A DNA stretch of 64,000 bases from Ruegeria arenilitoris. GTDB taxonomy: Bacteria; Pseudomonadota; Alphaproteobacteria; Rhodobacterales; Rhodobacteraceae. Positions 25,855-35,757 of the stretch are shown here, in pieces. The notes under the pieces were generated by a model. That model did no database searches. It was not told where the DNA came from and saw nothing but the letters and a program-made list of their open reading frames with translations. Numbering within the stretch: position 1 is the stretch's first letter; every line of letters begins with the position of its first letter. A program made the position numbers and the translations under genes. The stretch is taken from positions 248,001 through 312,000 of the forward strand of contig NZ_WPYP01000004.1 of the NCBI RefSeq assembly GCF_013030985.1. Direction: 5' to 3'.

Positions 25855-28062
25855 CTAGCTGGCGGTGGCGTCTTCGGCAATGACGGGCAAGGCTTCCTCG
25901 GGCTGGTGATCCAGAATCATCTGATGGATTTTCCGTTTCTGCAGGGGCTTGGTTAGATAGTGATCCAGCCCCGCCGACAGGATACCCTGATCATCCCCGG
26001 CCATGGCATGCGCGGTCAGCGCAACAATCGGCACATACCGCCCTGTTTCGATCTCGCGCCGCCGAATCTCTGCCGTGGCCTGTTTGCCATCCATTTTGGG
26101 CATCGAGATATCCATGAAAATCAGGTCCGGATCGAAGTCCTGATGCTTGTCCACTGCCTCAACCCCGTTGCCCGCGAATTGCAGATCGATGTTCAGGTCT
26201 TTGACCATCTTTTGCAGGATCAACTGATTGGTCCGGTTGTCCTCGGCCGCCAGCACGCGCATCTGCCGTTGGCGTTCGCTGGGCTGCACAGGCGGGGTTT
26301 CCGGTGCCTCCGGTTCCGAATCCGGCCCGGCAGAGATCCGCCCCAGCGTGGTCAGCCGCGAATACAGCTCGGCCCGGGGGATGGGCTTCTGCAACACCCC
26401 TTCGATCAAGTGACGGGCCGGGTCGGCGTGGATGACGCCGGGATTGGCCGACATCACCACAACCGGCAAATCACCCCACCCCCTGTCCTTGAGAGTGGTC
26501 GCCAGCTCCAGCCCGTCCATGTCCGGCAGATCGTGATCGCACAGCAGCAGATCGACGCTGTCATCGACGGCGGCCAGCGCCTCCCCCCCCGAGGCGCAAA
26601 CGGTGACCCGAGACCCCAGCCGCCCCAACTGTTTTGAAAGAATGGCGCGGTTCACGGCCTGATCCTCGACCACGATCACATGGCGCAAGCGATCCGCCAG
26701 ATCGGGCGGCAAGGGTTGCGGGCCTTCGGCCGTGGGCAGCGAAACCCGGAACCCGAAACACGACCCCTGCCCTGGCTCACTTTCCACCCAGACCGTGCCG
26801 CCCATCAGTGTCACCAGCCGCCTGGTGATGGCCAGCCCCAGCCCGGTGCCCTCGTATTCGCGGTTCTTCTCGTCTTCGACCTGATTGAATTCGCCGAAGA
26901 TATGCCCGATCTTGTCGGCCTCGATCCCGATGCCGGTATCCTCGATCGCGACGTGGATATCACAGGTTTTCGTGTCTGAATTCGGCACCCCGGTCACACG
27001 GATCAATACATGTCCCTCGGACGTGAACTTGACCGCGTTGCCCACCAGATTGGTCAGCACCTGCCGCACGCGGCCGGGGTCGCCCACAAACAGGGTCGGC
27101 AGGAACAGGTCATAGTCGACCAGCAACGACAGTCCCTTGTCGCGCACGCTGGGCTGCAACAGCATCGCGACCTCAAGGATACAGCGTTCGAAATCGAACT
27201 GTTCGGGGTGCAGGATCAGCTTGTCAGCTTCGATCTTCGAATAATCCAGCACGTCGTTGATGATCACCAGCAACGCCTCGCCCGAGTTGCGGATGGTGTT
27301 CAGATACAGGCGCTGTTCCTCGTCCAGCGGAGTTTCCGACAGCAGTTCCGTCATCCCGACAATGCCGTTCATCGGCGTCCTGATCTCATGGCTCATATTG
27401 GCCAGAAAGGCGGATTTGGCCCGGTTCGCGGCCTCGGCCCGTTCGCGGGCTGTGTTCAACTCGGCCTCATGCCGGACCGAGGCGGTGATGTTCAGGCCCA
27501 GACTGACCACGTCGCCGCCATTGCCGCGCTGGTCGATCATCTTGAAATACTCACCATTCCACAGCTTGATCACTACCGGTTCGGGATGTGGTCGTGCCCA
27601 GCGTTCCAGCATTCTGGCCTGCCAATCCGCCGCCTTCTCTGCCCCGGTATCGATCAGCCCCTCATCGGTCAGAATCTCGAGGATACGCGCATATGTGATG
27701 CCGGGCTCAACCTCATCCAGCCCGTCAAACAGGCTGAAATAGGTCGCATTGGCCCCGAGCAGCCGGTCTTGGTGGTCAAAAAACGCAAAGCCGTCCTGAA
27801 TGGTCTGCATCGAATGCCAAAGCCGGCGCTCGGCCACTTCGATCTTGGCATTGGCCTCGGTCAGGTCGGATTTGACCTTTTCATTCTCATCCCGGACGGT
27901 TTCAACCTCGGCCTGGGTTTCGCCGATGCGTTTGGTCAGCGCCATCGCATGCAGGCCCAGCTTGCGATTGGCTGCCGAAAGTTCGGCCTGTTTCATCGCC
28001 AGAAGACGCTCGGCCGCCAGCCGGGCGCGCCGTTCCTGTGCCAGTTTGTTTGCAAGACTCAT
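25855..28062 (-). CDS. Soluble hybrid histidine kinase with PAS and two receiver domains
   Basis: A 735-residue kinase without membrane segments. Order: N-terminal coiled coil (about 1-82), a PAS-like sensor (about 83-200, SMQTIQDGFAFFDHQDRLLGAN), HisKA with phosphorylatable His225 (ANMSHEIRTPMNG), HATPase (NLVGNAVKF, EDTGIGI, GTGLGLAI), then two receiver domains. The first receiver carries LLLCDHDLPDMDG and the second LIFMDISMPKMDG, each with the phospho-acceptor Asp and a KP motif. It lacks an HPt or output domain, so signalling must pass to a separate partner. The PAS domain suggests a cytoplasmic redox or small-molecule cue. No cognate regulator is adjacent. Confidence 0.92.
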   Translation of the reverse strand: MSLANKLAQERRARLAAERLLAMKQAELSAANRKLGLHAMALTKRIGETQAEVETVRDENEKVKSDLTEANAKIEVAERRLWHSMQTIQDGFAFFDHQDRLLGANATYFSLFDGLDEVEPGITYARILEILTDEGLIDTGAEKAADWQARMLERWARPHPEPVVIKLWNGEYFKMIDQRGNGGDVVSLGLNITASVRHEAELNTARERAEAANRAKSAFLANMSHEIRTPMNGIVGMTELLSETPLDEEQRLYLNTIRNSGEALLVIINDVLDYSKIEADKLILHPEQFDFERCILEVAMLLQPSVRDKGLSLLVDYDLFLPTLFVGDPGRVRQVLTNLVGNAVKFTSEGHVLIRVTGVPNSDTKTCDIHVAIEDTGIGIEADKIGHIFGEFNQVEDEKNREYEGTGLGLAITRRLVTLMGGTVWVESEPGQGSCFGFRVSLPTAEGPQPLPPDLADRLRHVIVVEDQAVNRAILSKQLGRLGSRVTVCASGGEALAAVDDSVDLLLCDHDLPDMDGLELATTLKDRGWGDLPVVVMSANPGVIHADPARHLIEGVLQKPIPRAELYSRLTTLGRISAGPDSEPEAPETPPVQPSERQRQMRVLAAEDNRTNQLILQKMVKDLNIDLQFAGNGVEAVDKHQDFDPDLIFMDISMPKMDGKQATAEIRRREIETGRYVPIVALTAHAMAGDDQGILSAGLDHYLTKPLQKRKIHQMILDHQPEEALPVIAEDATAS

Positions 28063-28178
28063 CTTTGGTGATCCCGGACCGTTGCATGACCAGCATCCGG
28101 ACAGAGCGTGAAAAAGTGTTTAAGCCGTTGCCGGAGCCGCGCACCCCGTGCCAGAGTTTCGAAAACCGGAGGTCCGCC

Positions 28179-29027
28179 ATGCGCTTTACTCTCGCCACAT
28201 CGGTACTTTGTTTTCTTGCCTCAATCGCATCGGCGCAGGCCGATTGCGCCACGGATGCGCAGGTGGATCAATACGTGCAGGACTATCTGGCCAACACGCC
28301 CACGCCCGCCCTGTCTGCGGCGGGCAGCATCGAGGACGCGTTGTGCACCCAGACCAAGATTGTGTCTGCGTTAGAGCCACATATGGGGCCGGTCATCGGC
28401 TACAAGGCAGGCCTGACCAGCGCCCCTGCGCAAGAACGGTTCGGCGCCTCCGAGCCGGTTCAGGGTGTCCTGTTCCGCGATATGATGCTGGAGGACGGGG
28501 CAACGGCGCCGATCACATGGGGCGCCCGTCCGGTGTTCGAGGCCGATCTGGTTCTGGTCGTCGGGGATACGGGCATCAATCAGGCCACGACACCCGCCGA
28601 GGTCATGCAGAATATCTCGGCCATCCGCCCTTTCATCGAAGTGCCTGATCTGACCTTGGCCGAGGGCGAACCGATCACCCCTGTAACCCTGACCGCCATC
28701 GCGGTTGCACCGAAACTGGGCGTGTTAGGCTCTGAAATCCCCGTTTCTGATTCTGACGCGATGACGCAGGCGCTGGCAGACATGACCGTTACGCTCAGCG
28801 CCGCGGATGGAGAGGTTCTGGCGCAGGCCCCTGGCGCGGCGGTTCTCGGGCACCCGGCGAATGCCGCCTTGTGGCTGATATCCAAAGGGATCGAGTTCCA
28901 ACCCGGCGACCTGATCTCGGTCGGGTCCTTCGGGCCGCTTGTGCCGCCTGCCAAGGGCAAGGGTGGGGCAACGGCCACCTATACCGGATTGCCCGGTGAC
29001 CCATCGGTCAGCGTGGTGTTCGAATAA
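28179..29027 (+). CDS. Exported 2-keto-4-pentenoate hydratase / FAH-like protein
   Basis: A 282-residue protein with a Sec signal peptide (about 1-21, FLASIASAQA) followed by a fold resembling the MhpD/fumarylacetoacetate hydrolase superfamily: KTKI-type start region, GPVIGYKAGLTS, VQGVLFRDMML, RPVFEADLVLVV (acidic metal ligands), PFIEVPDL, VLGHPANAALWL and QPGDLISVGSFGPLVPPAKG. Cytoplasmic relatives hydrate 2-hydroxypentadienoates; an exported version is unusual, so the role here is open. GGAGGTCCGCC precedes the ATG at 28179. It is divergent from the hybrid kinase and ends next to the large membrane-protein gene. Confidence 0.82.
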   Translation: MRFTLATSVLCFLASIASAQADCATDAQVDQYVQDYLANTPTPALSAAGSIEDALCTQTKIVSALEPHMGPVIGYKAGLTSAPAQERFGASEPVQGVLFRDMMLEDGATAPITWGARPVFEADLVLVVGDTGINQATTPAEVMQNISAIRPFIEVPDLTLAEGEPITPVTLTAIAVAPKLGVLGSEIPVSDSDAMTQALADMTVTLSAADGEVLAQAPGAAVLGHPANAALWLISKGIEFQPGDLISVGSFGPLVPPAKGKGGATATYTGLPGDPSVSVVFE

Positions 29028-31070
29028 TCAGCGCCGCCCCTCGCGCAGCCAGCCAGCCAGAAGGAACCCTCCGGCCAGGACCAGGACCAGCCACGGTGGC
29101 AGCAAACCGGCCTGTGTGACGTCGCGCGTCTCATAGGCGTTGCGCGGGGTCAGGCCGATCCAACCGCGACCCGAGGCCGGACGCCCGGCGCGGACATTGC
29201 GGATTGACGGCAACCCGTCCTCCAACCGCATCGCACCGCCGCGCAGCTCGTCCAGCACAGGTTCCAGAACCTCACTGGTGGCAATGGTGCGTTCGAACTC
29301 CTTCGGCGCGGCGGGACCGAGACCGATCACCGCCATCTGTTCGCCTTCCTGCAGGCGATAAAGGCCGATCTCGGGGCCATAATACAGCGCCTCGAACCGG
29401 CCCGGAGACACTTCGTCCAGCGTGATCTCAAGCGTTTCGCCATTGGGAAGAGTGATGGTCACAGGCCCGACCTCATCTTCCAGCGTCTGGCGGATGATGC
29501 GCATGACCTGCCCGTTGGCCTCGGCCCACAGGGCTTCTTCCTCCAGCTCGGGCTCTTTCATCATCCAATGGGCCAGACGACGCAGCAGTTCCAGCTGCGG
29601 GCCGCCGCCCTCGAACCCCCGGCTCCACAGCCAGGCGTGGTCCGAGGCCAGCAGCGCCACGCGCCCTTCGCCCACACGGTCCAACACCAGCAGCGGGCGT
29701 TCATCCACGCCGGTCATCAACAGCTCGCCAGTGCGGTGGTTCACGTCGATCTGACGCAGCCACGCGCCCCAATCCTCGGAATCGCCCAGATTGGTCGTCA
29801 CCGGATGGCGATGGCCCAGATCGGTGACCATGGGCACAAAGCGTTCTTCGATCACCCGCGCCGTGGGCTGCGCCGGCAGGATGGGCGCCAGAGGTGAGCG
29901 GAAGATACTGTCGGCGCTGGCGAAATCCGGCCCGGCGGCAATCAGCACCGCGCCGCCTTCGTTGATATAGTTGGTGACGTTGTCCAGATAGATCGCAGGC
30001 AGGATGCCGCGTCGCTTGTAGCGGTCAAAGATGATCAGGTCGAAATCGTTGATCTTTTCCAGAAACAGCTCGCGCGTCGGGAAGGCGATCAGCGAGAGTT
30101 CGTCCACCGGTACACCGTCCTGTTTCTCGGGCGGGCGCAGGATGGTGAAATGCACCAGATCGACCGAGCTGTCGGATTTCAGCAGGTTGCGCCAGGTCCG
30201 CCCGCCGGGGTGCGGCTCGCCCGAGACCAGCAGCACCCGCAACCGGTCGCGCACGCCGTTCATCTGGATCAGCGCGGTGTTGTTGCGGTCGGTCAGTTCG
30301 CCTTCGGCCTGCGGCACGGTGAATTGGATGACATTGCGGCCGCCATGGGGCAGCGTGATCGGCAGTTCAACATCAATGCCGATGGGGATGTTCAACCGCT
30401 CGGGCTCGGCCCCATCGACCGACAGCTCAAGCGGCGCCGTCGCAGCGCCCGCAGGCGCGGCCCCGCTGTCCTCGATCCGCAGGGTCAGGGTCACGGGTTC
30501 ACCGATGATGGCAAAGGCGGGGGCGTTGCGAACAATCAGGCGGCGGTCCCAGTCGCTGTCGCGCCCGGTCTGCAGCAGGTGCAGCGGCGCGGGCAACTCA
30601 GGCGCCTGATCGACGTCATGCACGATGCCGTCCGACACCACCAGAATACCCGCGATCCGGGCGCGCGGTTCCTCGGCCAGCGCCTCGTTCAGCGCGGCCA
30701 TGACCTGCGTACCTTCGTCACCGTTGCCGTCACCCACCTTGATCCGGCGCAATTCGGTGTTGTCGCGGGAGTCGATCTCGGCAGCCAGATCCTCAGCCGC
30801 CTGCGCAGTCTGCTCGGCCCGGTCCGAGAGCGTCTGGCTGGCGCTTTCATCCTCGATCATCAGCACGATGTCGGTCAGCGGTGCGCGGTCTTCGACCTGA
30901 TAAACCGGCCCCGCCAGCGCGGCGATCACAACCAAAGCCGCCAACCCGCGCAAGGCCCAGCCGGACAGACCGCGCCACAAGGCCAAAAGAACGCCAGCAA
31001 TCGCAATCGCGGCAACAGCGGCCAGAACGGGCCACGGGATCAGCGGATCGAATATGACGGTTCCGGTCAT
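29028..31070 (-). CDS. Large membrane protein with glutamine-amidotransferase-like/VWA-like core
   Basis: A 680-residue protein with two helices near the N-terminus (VLAAVAAIAIAGVLLALW and GLAALVVIAALAGPVY) and one at the C-terminus (PPWLVLVLAGGFLLAGWL). A VWA-like domain between them contains TDIVLMIEDESASQ and RIAGILVVSDGIVHD. A GATase-like domain follows around YLDNVTNYINEGGAVLIAAGPD. It closes the MoxR-DUF58-DUF4159 operon with a 4-base overlap. Such sets are common in alphaproteobacteria and are thought to form a MoxR-driven envelope chaperone or assembly system, but the biochemical role is unknown. Confidence 0.82.
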   Translation of the reverse strand: MTGTVIFDPLIPWPVLAAVAAIAIAGVLLALWRGLSGWALRGLAALVVIAALAGPVYQVEDRAPLTDIVLMIEDESASQTLSDRAEQTAQAAEDLAAEIDSRDNTELRRIKVGDGNGDEGTQVMAALNEALAEEPRARIAGILVVSDGIVHDVDQAPELPAPLHLLQTGRDSDWDRRLIVRNAPAFAIIGEPVTLTLRIEDSGAAPAGAATAPLELSVDGAEPERLNIPIGIDVELPITLPHGGRNVIQFTVPQAEGELTDRNNTALIQMNGVRDRLRVLLVSGEPHPGGRTWRNLLKSDSSVDLVHFTILRPPEKQDGVPVDELSLIAFPTRELFLEKINDFDLIIFDRYKRRGILPAIYLDNVTNYINEGGAVLIAAGPDFASADSIFRSPLAPILPAQPTARVIEERFVPMVTDLGHRHPVTTNLGDSEDWGAWLRQIDVNHRTGELLMTGVDERPLLVLDRVGEGRVALLASDHAWLWSRGFEGGGPQLELLRRLAHWMMKEPELEEEALWAEANGQVMRIIRQTLEDEVGPVTITLPNGETLEITLDEVSPGRFEALYYGPEIGLYRLQEGEQMAVIGLGPAAPKEFERTIATSEVLEPVLDELRGGAMRLEDGLPSIRNVRAGRPASGRGWIGLTPRNAYETRDVTQAGLLPPWLVLVLAGGFLLAGWLREGRR

Positions 31071-33829
31071 TGTCCCAACCTGTCCAATAGCGCAGGCACG
31101 TGAACCTGATCGGATTTATAGTTCCCGGTCAGCACATGCATCACCAAATTGACACCAAAGCGATTGGCCAGCTCGCGCTGACGCTCGCCCGCGTAACCGC
31201 GCCCCACCGGCAGCAGCGCCTGACCGTTGCGATCCACCGCCCAGGCCGAAGCCCAGTCGTTACCGCCAATCACCACCGGGGTCACGTTGTCGTTGAGATT
31301 GCGAAACGGCATCCCTTCGATCTGTTCCGCATCCAGCGGCGCGGCCTCGACCCAGACCTCGGTGCCCGCATAGCGGCCCGGGAAGTCCTGAAGCAGATAG
31401 AACGCACGCGTTAGCACGTGATCACGCGGAACAGGCTCTAACGAGGGGATATTCAGCGGCCCGGCCAGTTGCTGCAACTTGCGCCCGTTTGGGCTGGCGG
31501 CACCGAACCGCGCCACATCCGCATCCCGCGTGTCGAACAGAATCATTCCGCCCGAGCGCAGATAGGCGTTGAGCTTGGCATAGGCCTCGACCGAGGGCTG
31601 CGGCTGGTCCGGTGTGATTGGCCAATAAAGCAGCGGGAAAAACGCCAGCTCATCGCGTTCCAGATCGACCCCGATGGGTTCGATCGGCTCCACCGAAGTC
31701 CGATAGAACAGCGTTTGCGACAGGCCGCGCATCCCCGCGCGTGCCACGTCGTCGACCTGCGCGTTGCCGGTCAGCACATGGGCGAGCACCAGTTCCTGCG
31801 TGGCGTTCAGGGCAAACTCGGTCTCTTCCGGCGTCTGCGCCTGCACGTCGGGCACCAGCAGCACCGCACCCAGCGCAACCGCCGCCGCTTTGGCCAGACC
31901 AAGGCGGCCTGACAAGGCCAGCGAGGCAATCACGTCCACGGTCAGCAGCAGCAGCGCAAGGCTGAGCAGCATACCCCCGATGGGCTTCTCATTGGTCACC
32001 TCCTGCCCCTTGATCGGCACATCCGAGGGCCAGGTCAGCGGGTTCAGCACCGTATCCTCTGACAGGACATTCAACGCCAGCTTCTGCTTGCCGCTTTCAT
32101 ACAGACCAGGCTGCAAGTCCGGGCCGATTGCGCCCGCGAGCAATTCGGTCCCTTCCACCCCGCCAAGGTTACCTGCATCCGACAAGGTGCCGAACCCGTC
32201 CATGACCTGTATCGGCTCCCACGTGGTGCCCTGCAGTTGAGCCTCCTGCCGGGATTTGGCCGCCGAAGCCACGGCCAGACGATCCAACATTTCAACGAAC
32301 AGGCCAGACAGCGGCAGGCTGGACCATTCCGCATCCGCGGTCACGTGGAACAGCACCACCTGCCCCAAGCCCAGCGCCTTGCGCGTGACCAGAGGCGTGC
32401 CGTCCGACAGCGACGCAATGACACGATCTGCCAGATTAGGGTCTGGTTGCGCCATGACCTGCGTGGTGACCGTGACATCGTCGGGCACCTGCAAACCGTA
32501 GAAAGGCGAGTTTTCCGGGAAAGGTGCCAGCCCCTTGGCCTCGCCCCAGCTCATCGCGCCGCCGACCGAGCGGCCACCGCTGCGCAGGCGGACGGGCAGC
32601 AGGGTGTCCTCGGCGTCTCGGCCCATATCACTGGCGGCCATGCGCGGCCCGGCAAAACGCAGCAGCAACCCACCCTGTTCCACCCACTCGACCAGAGCGG
32701 CCTGTTCACCATCGGACAGTTTCGCCACATCGGCCAGAACGATCACATCCGGGTTGGCGGGCAGAACCTCGAGCAACCCGCCTTCGACAAAATCCGCCGT
32801 CGGTTTCAGAACCTGCGTCAGGTAATGCAACGGCGAGAGCAGCTCCAGCCCCTCGCGGTTCAGGGCTCCGGCGATCAGGGCGACCTCGCGCCGACGCAAG
32901 CTGTCATCAGTCAGCGTCACCGCACCGGCCGAACGCTGGCCTTGGATCTCGAACCGGGTGATCCGGGCGCGCAGTTCGGATGGCAGGGCCAGATTCACCT
33001 GCGCCAGGGTTTCTCCGCCGGGGAATTCCATCTCGGCCGATTGCAGAACACGCATCGCACCGGCCGGATCGCGGCCCTGCGCCAGCACCGTGATACGGTC
33101 GGCTGGCCCCGGCACCGCGCGTTGGGCGGTCAACTGGATCACACCGTCCTGATAGGCGGCAGGCAGGATCGCAACCACAGGTGCCTTGGATTGATACACC
33201 GTCACCGCACCCCGCGCCTGTACCGCCGCCAGAATCCGGTCATGGCCGCCATAGGCCACACGGTCACTGAACCAATGGGTATCAAACCCTCCGTCCAGTT
33301 GATCCAGCGCAGCCAGCGCCTGATCAATCTGCGTTTCGGTGGGCTGCCACGGAGTTGGCGTTAGGCCCGGCAGCCGACCGCGCCATGCCTCAGCCGCCTG
33401 AAACACCGGCGTTTCGGGTTCGGTCAGGCGCAGGATGGCCACGGTGCGCCCCGCCCGCCCGGCCTCGGACAGTTGCACGTCGATCTGATCCAGCGTCGAC
33501 GACCACCGCGTCGCCCCCGCCCAGCTGGCATCCAGAACCAGCAAGAGCGGCCCCGTCCCGGTTTCATCCCGCGAGGGGTTCAGGACCGGACCGGCCAGCC
33601 CGATGATGATCGCTGCCGCCGCCAACATCCGCAGCAACATCAACCACCACGGGGTGCGGTCCGAGACGCTTTCGTCATCCTTCAGCCCCAGCAGCAGCGT
33701 CACCGCCGGGAACAGGCGGCGGATCGGGGCAGGCGGCACCGCGCGCAGGATCAGCCACAGGATCGGCAGGGTCAGCAGACCCAGCAGCACCCATGGGGCG
33801 GTAAAGCCGATGCCCGCCAGAACCGTCAT
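31067..33829 (-). CDS. DUF4159 protein with N-terminal BatA-type membrane domain
   Basis: A 920-residue protein. Residues 1-85 are BatA-like with two helices (WVLLGLLTLPILWLILRAV and WWLMLLRMLAAAAIIIGLAG). A large periplasmic VWA/GATase-like region follows, then two helices near 640-690 (GMLLSLALLLLTVDVIASLAL and AAAVALGAVLLV), and a C-terminal DUF4159 domain (about 700-910, TEFALNATQELVLAHVLTG ... GGMILFDTRDAD). The start MTVLAGIGF at 33829 overlaps the DUF58 stop by four bases; an 11-codon longer frame is rejected. Likely the main envelope component served by the MoxR ATPase. Confidence 0.86.
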   Translation of the reverse strand: MTVLAGIGFTAPWVLLGLLTLPILWLILRAVPPAPIRRLFPAVTLLLGLKDDESVSDRTPWWLMLLRMLAAAAIIIGLAGPVLNPSRDETGTGPLLLVLDASWAGATRWSSTLDQIDVQLSEAGRAGRTVAILRLTEPETPVFQAAEAWRGRLPGLTPTPWQPTETQIDQALAALDQLDGGFDTHWFSDRVAYGGHDRILAAVQARGAVTVYQSKAPVVAILPAAYQDGVIQLTAQRAVPGPADRITVLAQGRDPAGAMRVLQSAEMEFPGGETLAQVNLALPSELRARITRFEIQGQRSAGAVTLTDDSLRRREVALIAGALNREGLELLSPLHYLTQVLKPTADFVEGGLLEVLPANPDVIVLADVAKLSDGEQAALVEWVEQGGLLLRFAGPRMAASDMGRDAEDTLLPVRLRSGGRSVGGAMSWGEAKGLAPFPENSPFYGLQVPDDVTVTTQVMAQPDPNLADRVIASLSDGTPLVTRKALGLGQVVLFHVTADAEWSSLPLSGLFVEMLDRLAVASAAKSRQEAQLQGTTWEPIQVMDGFGTLSDAGNLGGVEGTELLAGAIGPDLQPGLYESGKQKLALNVLSEDTVLNPLTWPSDVPIKGQEVTNEKPIGGMLLSLALLLLTVDVIASLALSGRLGLAKAAAVALGAVLLVPDVQAQTPEETEFALNATQELVLAHVLTGNAQVDDVARAGMRGLSQTLFYRTSVEPIEPIGVDLERDELAFFPLLYWPITPDQPQPSVEAYAKLNAYLRSGGMILFDTRDADVARFGAASPNGRKLQQLAGPLNIPSLEPVPRDHVLTRAFYLLQDFPGRYAGTEVWVEAAPLDAEQIEGMPFRNLNDNVTPVVIGGNDWASAWAVDRNGQALLPVGRGYAGERQRELANRFGVNLVMHVLTGNYKSDQVHVPALLDRLGQ

Positions 33830-34701
33830 CGCGTTCCCCCGTCCAAGGCCCGATAAAGCCACAACAGAGCCGCTTGCGCACTGTCACCGGTATGGTGCAG
33901 GCCCAGCTGCCAACCGGTCGCGCGACACAGCTGCGTCAGCGCATCTTTGCGTTTGGCGAGGCGTTCCAAATAGCGGTCGCGCAAATCCCCGGCCTTGAGG
34001 GTTTCATGCCGGACCGAGCCGCCAACGCTTTCAAAGATCGTCCGACCGCGATAGGGAAAGGTCTCTTCGCCCGGATCGAGAACTTGCAGCAGCACGCCCC
34101 GCACGCCCCGGTCGGCGGCTTTGGTCAAGGCCAGTTCGACCTCATCCAAGGGGCCAAGGAAATCGGAAATGAACACGGCACGGGCGTGCGGGATCATGGC
34201 GCGGTGTTCAGGCGGGGTATAGTCGGTGTCGGAATCCTCGGACCAGGCCTGCGCCAGACGGATGACCTGCGCATTGCCGCGCCGAGGCGGCAAAGTGGTG
34301 CCGGTCAGGCCGACCCGCTCGCCACCACGCACCAGCAGGATGGCTGTGGACAGGCCCAGCAGCCGCGCGCGGTCAGCCTTGGTGGGCAGAGACTTGTCCG
34401 ACGCAAACTGCATCGACGCGCCCTGATCGACCCACAGCATCACCGACTGCGCAATCTGCCATTCGCGTTCGCGTACAAACTGCTGATCCCCGCGGGCCGA
34501 ACGCCTGTGGTCGATCATCCGGCGGCTATCGCCGATCTGCGCCGGGCGGTATTGCCAGAAATCATCGCCAAGGCCCGAACGTCTGCGCCCGTGATCCCCC
34601 AGCAGCACCGTTCCGGCTAGATGTTCGGCCCGCGCCAAAAGGGGCGGCAGCCGGGACGCCTCGGCCTCGGATCTTTCGCGAAGGGTCAGCGCGGCATTCA
34701 C
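33826..34701 (-). CDS. DUF58 domain protein
   Basis: A 291-residue cytoplasmic protein of the DUF58 family, usually encoded next to MoxR ATPases. It has the core segment DDFWQYRPAQIGDSRRMIDHRRSARGDQQFVREREW followed by a degenerate VWA fold (VMLWVDQGASMQF; AVFISDFLGPLDEVE). It is coupled on both sides by 4-base overlaps, with moxR upstream and the DUF4159 gene downstream. By analogy it links the ATPase to its membrane partners. Confidence 0.9.
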   Translation of the reverse strand: MNAALTLRERSEAEASRLPPLLARAEHLAGTVLLGDHGRRRSGLGDDFWQYRPAQIGDSRRMIDHRRSARGDQQFVREREWQIAQSVMLWVDQGASMQFASDKSLPTKADRARLLGLSTAILLVRGGERVGLTGTTLPPRRGNAQVIRLAQAWSEDSDTDYTPPEHRAMIPHARAVFISDFLGPLDEVELALTKAADRGVRGVLLQVLDPGEETFPYRGRTIFESVGGSVRHETLKAGDLRDRYLERLAKRKDALTQLCRATGWQLGLHHTGDSAQAALLWLYRALDGGTR

Positions 34702-35705
34702 GCCGCAGCCTCGGTGCGGATCAGGCCGGCCGCGGTCGCGTCGATCAGATCGGCCAGACTGTCACCCCGTGCCCGCGCCGCGAAGTTCAGCGCCATCCGG
34801 TGGCTGAGCACCGGGCGCGCCATGTCCAGCACGTCCTCGGCATTGGGGGCCAGCCGTCCTTGCAGCATCGCCCGTGCCCGCACCGTCATCATCAGCGCCT
34901 GCGCAGCGCGGGGACCGGGGCCCCAGGCGACGGTTTCGGCCACCCGTTCGGACACGCCTGCCTCTTCAGGACGGAAGGCGCGGACCAGATCGAGGATCAG
35001 TTCCACAACCGAATCCCCCACCGGCATCCGGCGCAGCAAGACCTGTGCGGCCAACAATTCCTCTTTGGTGAAAATCTCGTGCGCGTTTTCTTCTTCGACG
35101 CCCGTGGTCGCCAACAGGATATCGCGCTCGGTCTGACGATCCGGGTAGTCCACGTCGATCTGCACCAGAAAACGGTCCAGCTGCGCTTCGGGCAGCGGAT
35201 AGGTGCCCTCTTGCTCAATCGGGTTCTGCGTGGCCAGCACGTGGAACGGCTCACCCAGCGAGCGGTCCTCACCCGCCACGGTCACGGTGCGTTCCTGCAT
35301 CGCCTGCAACAGCGCCGACTGAGTCCGCGGGCTGGCGCGGTTGATCTCATCTGCCATCAGCAACTGACAGAAGATCGGGCCGGAGATGAACCGGAAATGG
35401 CGGCTGCCGTCATCGGCGGTGTCCAGAACCTCGGACCCCAGAATATCGGCAGGCATCAGGTCGGGCGTGAACTGGATACGGTTGCCATGCAGGCCCATCA
35501 CGGTCGAAAGCGTCTCAACCAGCCGTGTCTTGCCCAGACCTGGCAAACCGATCAACAAAGCGTGACCACCGCACAACAGCGCAGTCAGGGTCAGATCCAC
35601 GACCCTTTCCTGCCCGATAAAGCGGCGGGTGATCGAGGATTTGGCCTCTTGCAGCTTGATTTCCAGCGCTTCGATCTCGGACACGAGGTCGGCAGGTTCG
35701 GTCAT
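34698..35705 (-). CDS. MoxR family AAA+ ATPase
   Basis: A 335-residue AAA+ protein of the MoxR group, chaperones that remodel or insert cofactors into partner proteins. Walker A is LIGLPGLGKTRLVETL, Walker B LLMADEINRASPRTQSALLQAMQE, sensor 1 lies in HVLATQNPIEQEGTYPLPEAQLDRFL. The N-terminus before Walker A (RRFIGQERVVDLTLTALLCGGHALL) is typical. First gene of a four-gene coupled operon, divergent from the DUF1285 gene across 52 bases that must hold both promoters. Confidence 0.94.
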   Translation of the reverse strand: MTEPADLVSEIEALEIKLQEAKSSITRRFIGQERVVDLTLTALLCGGHALLIGLPGLGKTRLVETLSTVMGLHGNRIQFTPDLMPADILGSEVLDTADDGSRHFRFISGPIFCQLLMADEINRASPRTQSALLQAMQERTVTVAGEDRSLGEPFHVLATQNPIEQEGTYPLPEAQLDRFLVQIDVDYPDRQTERDILLATTGVEEENAHEIFTKEELLAAQVLLRRMPVGDSVVELILDLVRAFRPEEAGVSERVAETVAWGPGPRAAQALMMTVRARAMLQGRLAPNAEDVLDMARPVLSHRMALNFAARARGDSLADLIDATAAGLIRTEAAA

Positions 35706-35757
35706 GACTTTCCCTTCCGTGGACTATTATGATTGAAGTGTATCGCGCTGAGAGGAA

